A stretch of DNA of 64,000 bases from a bacterium (GCA_018829445.1 JAHJTV010000030.1:40463-104462), one strand, 5' to 3'; positions 9,107 through 18,050 are shown, counted from the stretch's first letter. A program made the numbers and translations. Notes: generated by a model not told the origin, from the sequence alone.

Positions 9107-10981
9107 ATGAATTCAAGATTGTTTTCAAGACTGTTTTTGTTCATCGCGTCCGTTCTGTTTGTCACAGCATGTACCCCGACGACTCAAAAAACCGTTGAGG
9201 TCAAAAAACATGAAGGGCTCATCGGGATCGAAATCCATGCCAAAAACGGAGTGATAGCTTCTAGCCACCCCCTGGCAAGTGCCGCCGGATTGGAGATTAT
9301 TAATAAGGGCGGAAATTTCATGGACGCAGCGGTTGCGACAGCTTTCGCTCTTGGGGTGGTTGAGCCCAACAGTAGCGGCGTTGGCGGTGAAGGAATGATG
9401 TTGATTCAATTAGCGGGATCGAATGAACCCGTTGTGATCGATTTTCGATCAATGTCACCAAAGCTGCCCGGTGAATTGGCTCTAGCTGGGAAATGGGACA
9501 ACTCCGAATATGGTCCTAATGCAATCGGTGTTCCTGGCATGGTGGCTGGAGCTTATCGTGCCTGGGAAAAATACGGATCCGGAAAAGTCACCTTTGCACA
9601 GTGTCTTGAACCTGCCATTCGCTACGCAAGTGAGGGGGTAGCCCTGACACAGCCCATGGCGGATCGTCTTGTTTCAACCATGGAAAGCATTACGTCGACT
9701 CCTGCTCTTGCCAAGATCTTCATGACTGAAGAAGGACTGCTCAAGGAAGAGGGACAGCGCTATAAGATGGAAAAGCTTGCTGAAACCTTGAAAACTATTG
9801 CAGTCGGTGGAGCAGATGCGTTTTATAAGGGTTCGTTGGCGGAAAAAATGGCTGCCGACATCCAGGCCGACGGCGGGATGATCACGGCAGAGGATTTTGC
9901 CAAATACTCGATTCAGGAAACAAAGCCATTGAAAGGTACCTACAAAGGTTACGACATATACGGTGGTTCGGGGCCCGTGGGTGGTCTCGCTGTTCTGAAT
10001 GCAATGCAGGTGCTGGATCGGTTTGATCTTAAAAAATACCCATTCCAATCAGCAGAGCATTTGAATCTGATTGATGAAGCTCTCAAACTTGGACAAGGTG
10101 ATCATCGACTGTACGCAAGGGATCTGGCTTTTTATACACCTCCCTACGAACAGCTCCTGAGCCAGGAATATGCTGACGCCAGGGCTTCCCATATCAATCC
10201 TGAGACGAATATTAATGATGATATTATCTTCGCCGCTTTTGATACCCCCGGTTACAAAAGAGTATCCGCTAACTTCACTGAAATCGATGTTATGAAAGCC
10301 GTTGCAGCCAATCATGGCGATTACCGGATGCTTGGCACAAAGGTTGCTGTCGGCAGCGAAGTGGCATATCTTAATAGCACCGCCATCGATCTCCAGGCTC
10401 TAAAAATACCGTTCAGTCCCGACACAACCCATCTGGTAACTGCCGATATCAAAGGCAACGTGGTAACCTGGACTCAGACTATCAGCTATAACTGGGGATC
10501 AAGGTTTGTTTCATCCAGTACCGGGGTACTTTTTAATAATGAGATGAATAATTTCAAAGGTCGCCTCAAAAAAGGTGGATTCAAGCCTTATGAACGGATG
10601 ACCACGTCAATTGCTCCGACCATCGTCCTCAAGGACGGTAAACCATACATGGGATTGGGCTCACCGGGCGGAGGACAGATTGTGCCGGCCGTGATGAATG
10701 TTATCATCAACCATGTTGATTATAAAATGGGGCTACAGGAATCGATTGAAGCCCCCCGTTTCTACAGTACTCTGTCCAAACACGGTCAGATCACGATGGA
10801 AAAAGGGATCAGTGAAGCAACTGTCAAAAAGCTCAAGAGTTTTAGTAAAGATCCCGTTATGGATTCCTTACGATTCAATAAAGCTTATGGTTGTGTTCAA
10901 GCCGCACTATTCGATTGGGATGCCGGTATTGTCATCGGTGGTGCTGACCCGAGACGTGGAGCAGTCTCCGTTGGTTACTAG
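9107..10981 (+). CDS. ggt: Gamma-glutamyltransferase, lipoprotein (copy 1)
   Basis: 624 residues. An Ntn-hydrolase that matures by self-cleavage before a Thr and then cleaves or transfers gamma-glutamyl groups. The lipobox FVTAC places the lipid anchor at Cys22, so the enzyme should be held at a membrane rather than soluble. The nucleophile motif DTTH has its first Thr at residue 440, and the C-terminal GSPGGGQI loop that lines the substrate pocket is present. ATG 9107 was chosen over ATG 9101 because GGGAG ends 7 bases before it. It heads the PGA locus, upstream of a permease. In PGA systems this family includes CapD/PgdS-type processing enzymes, so polymer trimming or release of gamma-glutamate is the probable role. 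Confidence 0.9.
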   Translation: MNSRLFSRLFLFIASVLFVTACTPTTQKTVEVKKHEGLIGIEIHAKNGVIASSHPLASAAGLEIINKGGNFMDAAVATAFALGVVEPNSSGVGGEGMMLIQLAGSNEPVVIDFRSMSPKLPGELALAGKWDNSEYGPNAIGVPGMVAGAYRAWEKYGSGKVTFAQCLEPAIRYASEGVALTQPMADRLVSTMESITSTPALAKIFMTEEGLLKEEGQRYKMEKLAETLKTIAVGGADAFYKGSLAEKMAADIQADGGMITAEDFAKYSIQETKPLKGTYKGYDIYGGSGPVGGLAVLNAMQVLDRFDLKKYPFQSAEHLNLIDEALKLGQGDHRLYARDLAFYTPPYEQLLSQEYADARASHINPETNINDDIIFAAFDTPGYKRVSANFTEIDVMKAVAANHGDYRMLGTKVAVGSEVAYLNSTAIDLQALKIPFSPDTTHLVTADIKGNVVTWTQTISYNWGSRFVSSSTGVLFNNEMNNFKGRLKKGGFKPYERMTTSIAPTIVLKDGKPYMGLGSPGGGQIVPAVMNVIINHVDYKMGLQESIEAPRFYSTLSKHGQITMEKGISEATVKKLKSFSKDPVMDSLRFNKAYGCVQAALFDWDAGIVIGGADPRRGAVSVGY

Positions 10982-11113
10982 AACCTGATATCTTCCAATT
11001 AGACGGGTGTGACAGGTCGATATAGTGAGATTCGACCATCGCACCTGTACCTTTTTTTATTAATAAAACCCGGATATTCAAAAGGATGGGGATCAAGACA
11101 ACAAGTTGAATTA

Positions 11114-12496
11114 ATGACACTGACAATTGTTTTTCTTTTTATGGCGGTTACCTTCGTCCTGGGGGTTTTTGTCTTGAGGCTTCCGATCGGTCTGGCTCTC
11201 GTGCTGGCATCGGTTGTGGGAGCTCTGGCAGGCGGGGAGGGATTTCCCCTGCGCCATCTGGTCGAAGGAGAGTTCGGATACCTGGACAGTATTCTGATTA
11301 TTGCTTCAGCCATGGTCTTCATGAAGGTCATTCAACATTCCGGCTTGTTGGATACCATTGCCAGAAAAATCATCGATCACCTGCATGATAAGCCGGTATT
11401 GCTGCTGCTTTCCATGATGATCATGATCATGTTTCCCGGAATGATCACCGGGTCATCCACAGCCGCTGTACTCACGACCGGCTCCCTGGTTGCTCCGGTT
11501 CTTATCGGCCTGGGAATTCCCCGTGCAAAATCGGCTGCAATCATTGCCATGGGAGCGATCTACGGCATGGTGGCCCCACCGGTGAATATTCCGGTAATGA
11601 TTATCGGTGGTGGAATCGACATGCCCTATGTCGGATTCAGCTTACCATTGCTGGTGGCCAGTCTGCCCCTAGCGGTAACCGTCGTCATCATGATCGGATA
11701 CTCCTATGTCCGCAAGGTAGACCTTACGGAACTTGAATGTCAACTGCCGGTCTCCTACCAGGAAATATACGGACTCAAACTGTACCTACCTATTGTTGTC
11801 CTGGTGGTTTTGATGGTGGGGGAAAAAATGCTTCCCGAAGTTTTTCCCTCCTTCGGTCTCTCCCTGGTTTTTCTCCTGGCAAGTCTAACGGGTGTTTTTA
11901 CCGGTCGGAGGCTAAATTTTTTTAAAGTTTCATGGGAAGCAGTACACGATGCCCTGCCGGTGATGGGGATTCTCATGGGGGTTGGCATGTTCATCCAGAT
12001 CATGACTCTGACAGGCGTCCGTGGTACATTGGTGATCCTTTGTTTGGCACTGCCTTCATTTTTACTTTACCTGGGAATTGCGACCAGTATGCCGTTGTTC
12101 GGGGCCATCTCGTCTTACGGTTCAGCCAGCGTTCTCGGTGTACCCTTTGTGCTGGCTTTGTTGGGACAGAATGAAATCCTGACAGCCAGCGGATTGTCAC
12201 TGATCGCCGGTCTTGGGGACCTGATGCCTCCCACGGCCCTGGCCGGGATTTTTGCCGCCCAGGTGGTTGGAATCGACAACTATTTCAAGGTTCTCAAATA
12301 TTGTATTTGGCCGGCAATCCTGACTGCCGTCTACGGTATCATTATAATCCTGAATGCCAGTGCGATAATGCAGTTGTTCTCAACCGTGACAGGCGGTCTG
12401 ATCGGCCTGGCCGTCTTTTTCGGATACCTGTTGTTAATCGTAGCCCTGGCCCGTGTTGGAGTTAAATTGTCGGGAAGGAAGGAGGTTGTATGTTGA
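11114..12496 (+). CDS. DctM-like (TRAP large subunit type) permease, copy 1
   Basis: About 460 residues, with around a dozen hydrophobic helices. It resembles the large permease subunit of TRAP transporters (IT superfamily): the two inverted halves carry PGMITGSSTAAVLTTGSLVAP and the strongly conserved YGMVAPPVNIPVMI. TRAP systems normally need a DctQ small subunit and a periplasmic DctP; neither is present. Instead a 48-residue membrane protein overlaps this gene's end by 7 bases. ATG 11114 is the most likely start, as the upstream extension is not hydrophobic or conserved. A second copy of this permease lies at 14498-15760 with the same motif. Substrate unknown; context suggests glutamate, gamma-glutamyl oligomers or their export. 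Confidence 0.8.
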   Translation: MTLTIVFLFMAVTFVLGVFVLRLPIGLALVLASVVGALAGGEGFPLRHLVEGEFGYLDSILIIASAMVFMKVIQHSGLLDTIARKIIDHLHDKPVLLLLSMMIMIMFPGMITGSSTAAVLTTGSLVAPVLIGLGIPRAKSAAIIAMGAIYGMVAPPVNIPVMIIGGGIDMPYVGFSLPLLVASLPLAVTVVIMIGYSYVRKVDLTELECQLPVSYQEIYGLKLYLPIVVLVVLMVGEKMLPEVFPSFGLSLVFLLASLTGVFTGRRLNFFKVSWEAVHDALPVMGILMGVGMFIQIMTLTGVRGTLVILCLALPSFLLYLGIATSMPLFGAISSYGSASVLGVPFVLALLGQNEILTASGLSLIAGLGDLMPPTALAGIFAAQVVGIDNYFKVLKYCIWPAILTAVYGIIIILNASAIMQLFSTVTGGLIGLAVFFGYLLLIVALARVGVKLSGRKEVVC

Positions 12497-12636
12497 CCGT
12501 AATCTACCAGTTGATTGTCTTGTTTTTCATTATTCTTGTCGTCTGGGATCTCTGGCGGGAGAAAAAATGGACACTTCAGGTGGTAGCCAGTATCGTACTG
12601 ATCCCACTGGTTTTGCGATTTCTAATGCTGAAATAA
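12490..12636 (+). CDS. 48-residue membrane protein paired with permease 1
   Basis: A short gene starting ATG 12490 with GGAGG 4 bases upstream and overlapping the permease stop codon by 7 bases, so it is translationally coupled. The product has two hydrophobic stretches (about residues 3-20 and 31-46) split by a charged turn WREKKW. It aligns without gaps with the equally 48-residue product at 15773-15919: 14 identical positions, including Met1, Leu2, Ile5, Tyr6, Leu21, Trp27, Gln30, Ala33, LIPL (37-40) and Arg43. Two conserved coupled copies show it is a real gene. It may be a miniature small subunit for the permease, or a CapE/PgsE-like small PGA protein (those are about 47-55 residues). 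Confidence 0.85.
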   Translation: MLTVIYQLIVLFFIILVVWDLWREKKWTLQVVASIVLIPLVLRFLMLK

Positions 12637-12656
12637 CTGTATCCATAAAGATTTAA

Positions 12657-13808
12657 ATGAAAAAACATCTCGTATTCTTATCGATCCTTGCTGTGACGGC
12701 TGCCGTTATTATTGAAGCTGCTTCGTTATTCAGCGAAATGAGCGAAATGCCGACGGAAAATCCGGGAAAGGGGGTGACGGAAATCCGCATGCTCAGCCGA
12801 TACTGGCCAAATCTAAAGGGAACTGCCGGTGATACTGAAGTGTTTGTCCTCAGGGGCGAAAAACCCGGGGCTTCCATGCTGATACTGGGGGGAACCCACC
12901 CCAACGAACCGGCCTCGAATGTGGCCGCAACCGTACTGATAGAACATGCCAAAGTCAATGAAGGTTGCCTGTATATTATCACCCGGGCCAATCGCAGCGG
13001 TTTTACCCACAACGATCCAACGGAAGGATATCCCCAACACTATTCCATTCCGCTTCCCGATGGATCGAAAAGAATCTTTCGCTTCGGATCCAGGGCTACC
13101 AACCCGGTTCACCAGTGGCCGGATCCGGATATTTACATTCACGAAAGCGGGCAGGCTTTGTCCGGTGCAGAAACACGCAACCTGAACCGGGCCTATCCGG
13201 GGAAACCGGACGGAACACTGACCGAACAAATTGCCTATTCCATTGTTCAGCTGATTAAAACGGAAGCCATCGATATTTCCATCGATCTGCATGAAGCCTC
13301 GCCCGAATACCCTGTCATCAATGCCATTGTTGCTCATAATCGGGCCTTTGAGCTGGCAGCAGTGTCAATGATGGCACTGGATATGGAAGGATTGCCATTC
13401 AGCCTGGAACCCTCTCCAGTAAACCTCCGTGGTCTTTCTCACAGAGAGTGGGGCGACAGTACCGATACCCTTGCCCTCTTGATGGAGTCTGCCAATGCGA
13501 TTCAGGGCAGGCTCAGGGGAAAAACCGACGAGGCATTAATTATGACTGCAAAGGATTCGATGTATGTACGAGCTGCTCAACTGGGGCGCCTCTACGTCGA
13601 TTACTCGGAAAAGGGACATCCCCTGGAAGAGAGGGTGGGACGGCATATTGCCGGTATCCGTGCAATAATCGACGCGTACAACACTCTGGATAAGGGGAAG
13701 ATATTCGAAGTTGAGAAATTTCCCGAGTACGGCGAATTGCAGGAAAAAGGCATCGGATACTTCCTGAATCCTTTGTCAAAATTATTATTTCAACGGTTTA
13801 CCGCTTGA
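12657..13808 (+). CDS. M14/AstE-like metallohydrolase, membrane anchored (copy a)
   Basis: 383 residues with an uncleaved-looking N-terminal membrane helix (residues ~4-24), so the catalytic domain should face the periplasm. It is of the succinylglutamate desuccinylase/aspartoacylase branch of zinc carboxypeptidases: zinc ligands His81 and Glu84 (GGTHPNEP) and His212 (DLHEAS), the substrate-Arg block ETRNLNRAYPG, and a candidate catalytic Glu277 (LLMESAN). Such enzymes cut amide bonds next to acidic residues such as N-acylglutamate, and phage PGA hydrolase shares the fold. It follows the 48-residue gene in the same unit and is clearly paralogous to the gene at 15931. A role in cleaving gamma-glutamyl chains is inferred. 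Confidence 0.82.
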   Translation: MKKHLVFLSILAVTAAVIIEAASLFSEMSEMPTENPGKGVTEIRMLSRYWPNLKGTAGDTEVFVLRGEKPGASMLILGGTHPNEPASNVAATVLIEHAKVNEGCLYIITRANRSGFTHNDPTEGYPQHYSIPLPDGSKRIFRFGSRATNPVHQWPDPDIYIHESGQALSGAETRNLNRAYPGKPDGTLTEQIAYSIVQLIKTEAIDISIDLHEASPEYPVINAIVAHNRAFELAAVSMMALDMEGLPFSLEPSPVNLRGLSHREWGDSTDTLALLMESANAIQGRLRGKTDEALIMTAKDSMYVRAAQLGRLYVDYSEKGHPLEERVGRHIAGIRAIIDAYNTLDKGKIFEVEKFPEYGELQEKGIGYFLNPLSKLLFQRFTA

Positions 13809-13894
13809 TCCGGAAATACAGGATCAGCATTATCAATTCTCTGTGTGATGGATTTTGCACAGGGAGAATAATCAATACGAAAGGAGTAAATCTT

Positions 13895-14455
13895 ATGAAA
13901 AGAGTATTCAACAGTTGTTTTCTCGTGCTTGTAATAGTTATTTTTGCATCCACTTCATTTGCAGCGGAGTGGGGAGAGCAGAAAGTGGCAACCCCGGTTC
14001 TGATTACATCAGTCGGCCAGAGCCCAGATGCGTTGATGGTCAAGGTATTATTGAAGCGACTTAAGCTGGATTTTACTTACGACAATATGGCAAAAGCCGA
14101 TGTTGTGGGACAATTTAAATCCATAATCATGGTTGTCGGATTTAGTGGCAAAGGTCTTGGAGCAGCCCAGATTTCCAAAAAAGATGAGATCGAAAGAGCT
14201 GAGAGGCTTCTGGATGAAGCTAAAGCAAAAAATGTCACCGTTGTGATGGCACATATAGGGGGTAAGGCACGTCTTGGAGCCGGATCAAATCACCTGGTGG
14301 ATATGGTGGCCTCAAAATCGGATTACCTGGTTTATGTTTCGGATGCGGAGGTAGAACCTGTTTTTCGCAAAATGATTGACAAATACAATCTGCCGGCCAA
14401 ATCAGCTCCAAAAATCAGCAGTACCGCTTCGGTTTTCAAAGAACTCTATCAATAG
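13895..14455 (+). CDS. Exported DUF6305-like protein
   Basis: 186 residues with a clear signal peptide (MKRVFNSCFLVLVIVIFAST, cut near SFA-AE). ATG is placed by AAAGGAG 8 bases upstream. The mature part reads VLITSVGQSPDA, then a Rossmann-like IIMVVGFSGKGLGAA, then VVMAHIGGKARLGAGS and DYLVYVSDAE, which I recognise as the DUF6305 type, a small periplasmic family without known function. It sits between an M14 gene and the second permease and is repeated as a gene fragment at 20525-20722. Since the permeases here lack any DctP-type receptor, this is a candidate substrate-presenting protein, but that is only inference from position. Confidence 0.75.
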   Translation: MKRVFNSCFLVLVIVIFASTSFAAEWGEQKVATPVLITSVGQSPDALMVKVLLKRLKLDFTYDNMAKADVVGQFKSIIMVVGFSGKGLGAAQISKKDEIERAERLLDEAKAKNVTVVMAHIGGKARLGAGSNHLVDMVASKSDYLVYVSDAEVEPVFRKMIDKYNLPAKSAPKISSTASVFKELYQ

Positions 14456-14497
14456 ACTAATATCTAGATAAACGACCCATTTCGAAGGAGATTTGCT

Positions 14498-15760
14498 TTG
14501 ACTCACTTAGTTGTTTTTTTGAGCTTTATCGGGCTGGTTTGCATATTATATCTGATCAGGCCCAAATGGACTTATTTCGGTATCATTCCCCTGGCCATTT
14601 TGGGAGGTGTTATAGGCGGGTTGATTCTATATCAGAATCTGATTGAAGGTACCACCGCTTACATCATGGAGATGCTGACCATTTTTTGTGGAGCAGTTTT
14701 TGTCTACATGCTGAAGAGCACGGGTTCACTGGAAAGCCTCATATTCAGCTGGATTCAGATTGGACGAAAAAACCGATATTTGATGTTGCTGGGATTAATC
14801 ACCATAGGCTTAATTCCCGGAATGGGCACGGGTTCAGCACTGTTCTCTTTTTTTGTTTTAAATACGGTCATGCTGCCCATTATCAGGCAGTGTGGTGTTG
14901 GAAAAGCGCAGATAAAATCCCTTTTGCTGACCACAGCCGTCCTGGGCATGATGGCGCCTCCGGTGAATATTCCCCTGATGATACTAAAACCATTCAGCGG
15001 TGGAGCAAACGCCGATGTTTATCCGTTTTTATGGCTGGTGGTCATCCCCGGGGTCCTTTTTTCCGCCCTCTATTTTATGCGGCACTGTCGGTTTGATCAA
15101 GAGAAGATCAAACACCTGCCAAATCGTAAGACCTCTGCAGGGGACTTTTCCGGGATTGTGTTCGTCGGCATCCTTTTGGTTTTGCGAGGACTCTTTCCTT
15201 TCGGCGAGATTGAAGATATCGGATTACCACTGATTTTCATGTTGGGAGTATGTCTCCAATGGATGGTATCCTGGGATAAGAAGGAATCTTTTTTCTCCAT
15301 CTCCCAGCAGGCATTGACAGCTACAAAACCACTCCTGCTTCTTCTGGTCGGCTGTTCTTTGGTTATGCAAGTCACCCATTACACAGCGGCTCATTATGTC
15401 ATTGTGGGACTTGCGAAGAACCTGCCTTTTGTCTATGCCATGGTGCTCCTCATACTCGCAGGTATCGTGTTTGGTTCTCTCTGGGAGGGGCTTGCTGCCA
15501 TTGTGGTGATGCCCATCTACATTGCTCATTATTCAAAAGATATAGTAAGTTCGCTGGATGTGTTTTCCGCTGTCGTCGCCTGTATCATCTGCATCGGAAT
15601 GCTTCTTCCCATCGGATGGAATCGACCTGTATTCGAAACTGGAACCTTTGAAAACAAGATGGCGGGCCTGACAATCATTCCGGCTTTCTTTCTGCTGGTT
15701 TGGATGCTGTTAGTGTATTGGAAGGTCGGAATCTGGTTCAATCAATTTTTCCTTTCTTAG
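14498..15760 (+). CDS. DctM-like permease, copy 2
   Basis: 420 residues, wholly hydrophobic helices, same family as the permease at 11114 though only distantly similar: LIPGMGTGSALFSFF and LGMMAPPVNIPLMILKPFSG match the paired motifs of copy 1. The start is TTG, set by GAAGGAG with 7 bases between. Again there is no DctQ or DctP; a 48-residue gene follows 12 bases after the stop and then an M14 gene, repeating the order permease - 48 aa - M14. The two sets are thus tandem, diverged cassettes, perhaps with different chain lengths or stereoisomers as substrate (inference). Confidence 0.8.
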   Translation: MTHLVVFLSFIGLVCILYLIRPKWTYFGIIPLAILGGVIGGLILYQNLIEGTTAYIMEMLTIFCGAVFVYMLKSTGSLESLIFSWIQIGRKNRYLMLLGLITIGLIPGMGTGSALFSFFVLNTVMLPIIRQCGVGKAQIKSLLLTTAVLGMMAPPVNIPLMILKPFSGGANADVYPFLWLVVIPGVLFSALYFMRHCRFDQEKIKHLPNRKTSAGDFSGIVFVGILLVLRGLFPFGEIEDIGLPLIFMLGVCLQWMVSWDKKESFFSISQQALTATKPLLLLLVGCSLVMQVTHYTAAHYVIVGLAKNLPFVYAMVLLILAGIVFGSLWEGLAAIVVMPIYIAHYSKDIVSSLDVFSAVVACIICIGMLLPIGWNRPVFETGTFENKMAGLTIIPAFFLLVWMLLVYWKVGIWFNQFFLS

Positions 15761-15772
15761 AAGGAGTTATTT

Positions 15773-15919
15773 ATGTTGCAAATCATATACTGTTTATTAG
15801 CGATTTATGTGGTTGTGATGTTGATTGTCAGTCTGTTTAAACAACGGAACTGGAGAGATCAACTAGCAGCCTGTGTCATTTTGATTCCGCTAATCATGCG
15901 TTCATTTCTGATACGGTAA
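15773..15919 (+). CDS. 48-residue membrane protein paired with permease 2
   Basis: ATG 15773 follows AAGGAG by 6 bases and lies 12 bases after permease 2. The product has exactly the length of its counterpart at 12490 and keeps the same plan: a hydrophobic N-terminal helix, a basic turn FKQRNWRDQ, and a second hydrophobic stretch with ILIPLIMR. Conserved Trp27, Gln30, LIPL and Arg43 mark the common family. It ends 11 bases before the next M14 start. Too short for most automatic gene calls, so it may be widely missed beside such permeases. Confidence 0.85.
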   Translation: MLQIIYCLLAIYVVVMLIVSLFKQRNWRDQLAACVILIPLIMRSFLIR

Positions 15920-15930
15920 AGGAGTTGACT

Positions 15931-17025
15931 ATGCCAAAGCAAGAGCCCAGAGGATGGTTAAGAGAAATATGCCTTATGGGGATCGTGGCGGTGATGGTTA
16001 TCAGCGGCGCAATCCTGGTGAAACAGGGGAGGAAAATGGATCTTTTCAAACCCGGGCCGGGGGTTAAACAGATCAAACACCTGAGCGACTATTACGGCGA
16101 ACTGAAAGGATCTTCCGGAGATACTCCGGTCTTCATCCTGGAAGGAGAACAACCCGGCGGAACAACCCTAGTGGTTGGCGGAACCCATCCGCCGGAAATT
16201 ACGGGTATCATTGTGGCCACCCTGCTGATTGAAAACGCCGTTGTTAGCAAAGGACGTCTGATCGTCATTCCCCGCGCAAATAACAGCGCGGCTTCATTCA
16301 TTCCTTCAAGAGGGAGGTTCACTGGAACTCCTGCCGGATATACACTTACCAACAAACATGGCGAGGATCGGTATTTTCGAATTGGAGAACGAGTGTCCAA
16401 CCCGGTTGACCAGTGGCCGGATCCGGAATACTACTGCACCAATTCTGGCCCTTTGTGCCTGGAGGGACGTGAGGGCAGAAACCTGAACCGCTCCTATCCC
16501 GGAAACTCCAAGGGCACTTTCACGGAAAAGGTTGCCTGGGGAATCATGGAACTGATTCGAAAGGAAAATGTCGCTGTCTCCTATGATATTCATGAGGCTG
16601 GTATAGGTAGCCGCTTGGCCGGACTTCTGGTGGCCAATCCAGTGCAAAAGGAGAACGGCATAAGCGCCCTGGAGCTGGCAACCATGGCGACAATGGAACT
16701 GGAGATGCAGGAAGTCACCATGCGGCCCGAACGCTCATCCGAAGCATTTCGGGGACTGTCCCACCGCGAATGGGGGGACTACACCCAGACCTTTTCCTTT
16801 CTCAGTGAAACAGAAAATCCGGAATGGTCAAGAACCAGGCTTTATGACGCGCTCTCTTTGGACAGCGAATTCCCGCTAAAGGAAAGAGTCGGCAGAGTCA
16901 TTCGTACTGTTGTAGCAGTTATTGACTCGTTCAGCATGACCTTTCCGGATCGTGAGGTCATCGTTGAGGGAATGCCGGAATACGAGGAAATCATGACGAA
17001 CGGAGTCTCATATTATCTGAACTGA
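15931..17025 (+). CDS. M14/AstE-like metallohydrolase, membrane anchored (copy b)
   Basis: 364 residues from ATG 15931, chosen because AAAGGAG ends 6 bases upstream. It has an N-terminal helix (about residues 12-30) that probably anchors it in the inner membrane. Zinc ligands are His86 and Glu89 (GGTHPPE) and His221 (DIHEAG); the GRNLNRSYPG block and Glu293 (FLSETEN) match copy a, as does the shared block LSHREWGDYTQT. The last ~22 residues (REVIVEGMPEYEEI then a short end) are also found in a detached fragment at 23032-23109. Third gene of the second permease cassette; role in cleaving gamma-glutamyl or acyl-glutamate bonds is inferred. Confidence 0.82.
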   Translation: MPKQEPRGWLREICLMGIVAVMVISGAILVKQGRKMDLFKPGPGVKQIKHLSDYYGELKGSSGDTPVFILEGEQPGGTTLVVGGTHPPEITGIIVATLLIENAVVSKGRLIVIPRANNSAASFIPSRGRFTGTPAGYTLTNKHGEDRYFRIGERVSNPVDQWPDPEYYCTNSGPLCLEGREGRNLNRSYPGNSKGTFTEKVAWGIMELIRKENVAVSYDIHEAGIGSRLAGLLVANPVQKENGISALELATMATMELEMQEVTMRPERSSEAFRGLSHREWGDYTQTFSFLSETENPEWSRTRLYDALSLDSEFPLKERVGRVIRTVVAVIDSFSMTFPDREVIVEGMPEYEEIMTNGVSYYLN

Positions 17026-17050
17026 CATCCATCCCAGGAAAGTCGCAACA

Positions 17051-17126
17051 AAACATGAAAATGAGGTGACTTGTACTCGTTATGGTGAATTGCGAGCCAC
17101 GCAGCAAGACCACTATTTTCATGTTT
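17051..17126. repeat. Large hairpin with 12-bp perfect arms
   Basis: AAACATGAAAAT (17051-17062) is exactly complementary to ATTTTCATGTTT (17115-17126). The 52-base interior has its own CTCG/CGAG stem. It lies between two M14 genes; no T run follows, so it could be an mRNA-stabilising or attenuating structure rather than a simple terminator. Confidence 0.6.
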
Positions 17127-17165
17127 AAATCTGAATTTTAAAGGATATTTAAAGGATATCGGCAA

Positions 17166-18050
17166 ATGAGGTTATCTAAAATATTGGCAATCGGGCTGAT
17201 ACTGTTTCTGGCAGCAGGTTGCACCGGAAGTACCGGTCTCGAAAAAGAAAAAAACGGGGTGATTAATCAAGAGGCTCAACAGATTTTCCCGTATCCCTAT
17301 CAAGACACCTCGCTCCATCAGCTGTATCTCAAGCATATTGACTCCGTTCGACAAATCCGGATACCTGACCTCCCCCAGCCGGATGGTTATATCGGCAAGG
17401 GAGAGATCTGGCAAACTCCGTATTATGTACGTGAAGGAAAAACGGAAGGCCCCACTGTGCTAATTCTCGGAGGAACCCACGGGCACGAAATGGCAGGCTG
17501 GATAGCAGCGCAACGACTGCTTGAATATCGAATCGATGTTGGAAAAGTATACCTCATTCCCAGGATCAATTATCGGGCAGTAACGGAAAGGCATCGTTTT
17601 ATTCCAGGGGAAAAGGATCTCAATCGCTGTTACCCGGGAGATCCAACAGGTGAAACCACGGATCGTCTGGCATTCGATGTCTTCGAATTTGTTAAAAACA
17701 AAAAAATCCAAATACTGCTGGATCTTCATGAGTCCTTCAGATTTCACCTGGAGGGAGGGCTGGGTCAAACGCTGATCATCTACCCAAACGATGAAACAGC
17801 CTGGATCGCAATGGCCATCAGCGAGTCCATCAACGAGGGGATTTCCGAACCGCTGGAAAAAATAGTGATACTCCAGGGGCCGAAACAAGGATCAACAGCC
17901 TGGGCAAGCGGTAAGTTTCTAGGGATTCAGGGGTACACCGTGGAAACGGCTATCCCTCTGCCATTGGAAAAAAGGATCGAATACCAGATCCTGATGGTAC
18001 GTTCAATCCTGATCGAAAACGGCATTCAACTTGACCATGATAGCTCTTGA
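17166..18050 (+). CDS. M14/AstE-like metallohydrolase, lipoprotein (copy c)
   Basis: 294 residues with a lipobox LAAGC (Cys19), so a lipid-anchored periplasmic enzyme, unlike copies a and b with membrane helices. Zinc ligands His105 and Glu108 (GGTHGHE) and His188 (DLHES) are present; KDLNRCYPGD carries the substrate-binding Arg, and Glu260 (YTVETAI) is the probable catalytic Glu. Shorter than copies a and b: it lacks their insert around LSHREWGD. It ends the run of degradative genes and has its own possible promoter in the 140-base gap upstream. Substrate inferred from neighbours as gamma-glutamyl material. Confidence 0.8.
   Translation: MRLSKILAIGLILFLAAGCTGSTGLEKEKNGVINQEAQQIFPYPYQDTSLHQLYLKHIDSVRQIRIPDLPQPDGYIGKGEIWQTPYYVREGKTEGPTVLILGGTHGHEMAGWIAAQRLLEYRIDVGKVYLIPRINYRAVTERHRFIPGEKDLNRCYPGDPTGETTDRLAFDVFEFVKNKKIQILLDLHESFRFHLEGGLGQTLIIYPNDETAWIAMAISESINEGISEPLEKIVILQGPKQGSTAWASGKFLGIQGYTVETAIPLPLEKRIEYQILMVRSILIENGIQLDHDSS

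Noticed and set aside
11114..15760. The two permeases as tripartite tricarboxylate transporter subunits
   Set aside because: The MAPPVNIP-type motif and helix pattern fit DctM-like proteins better, and no TctB/TctC-like genes are present.
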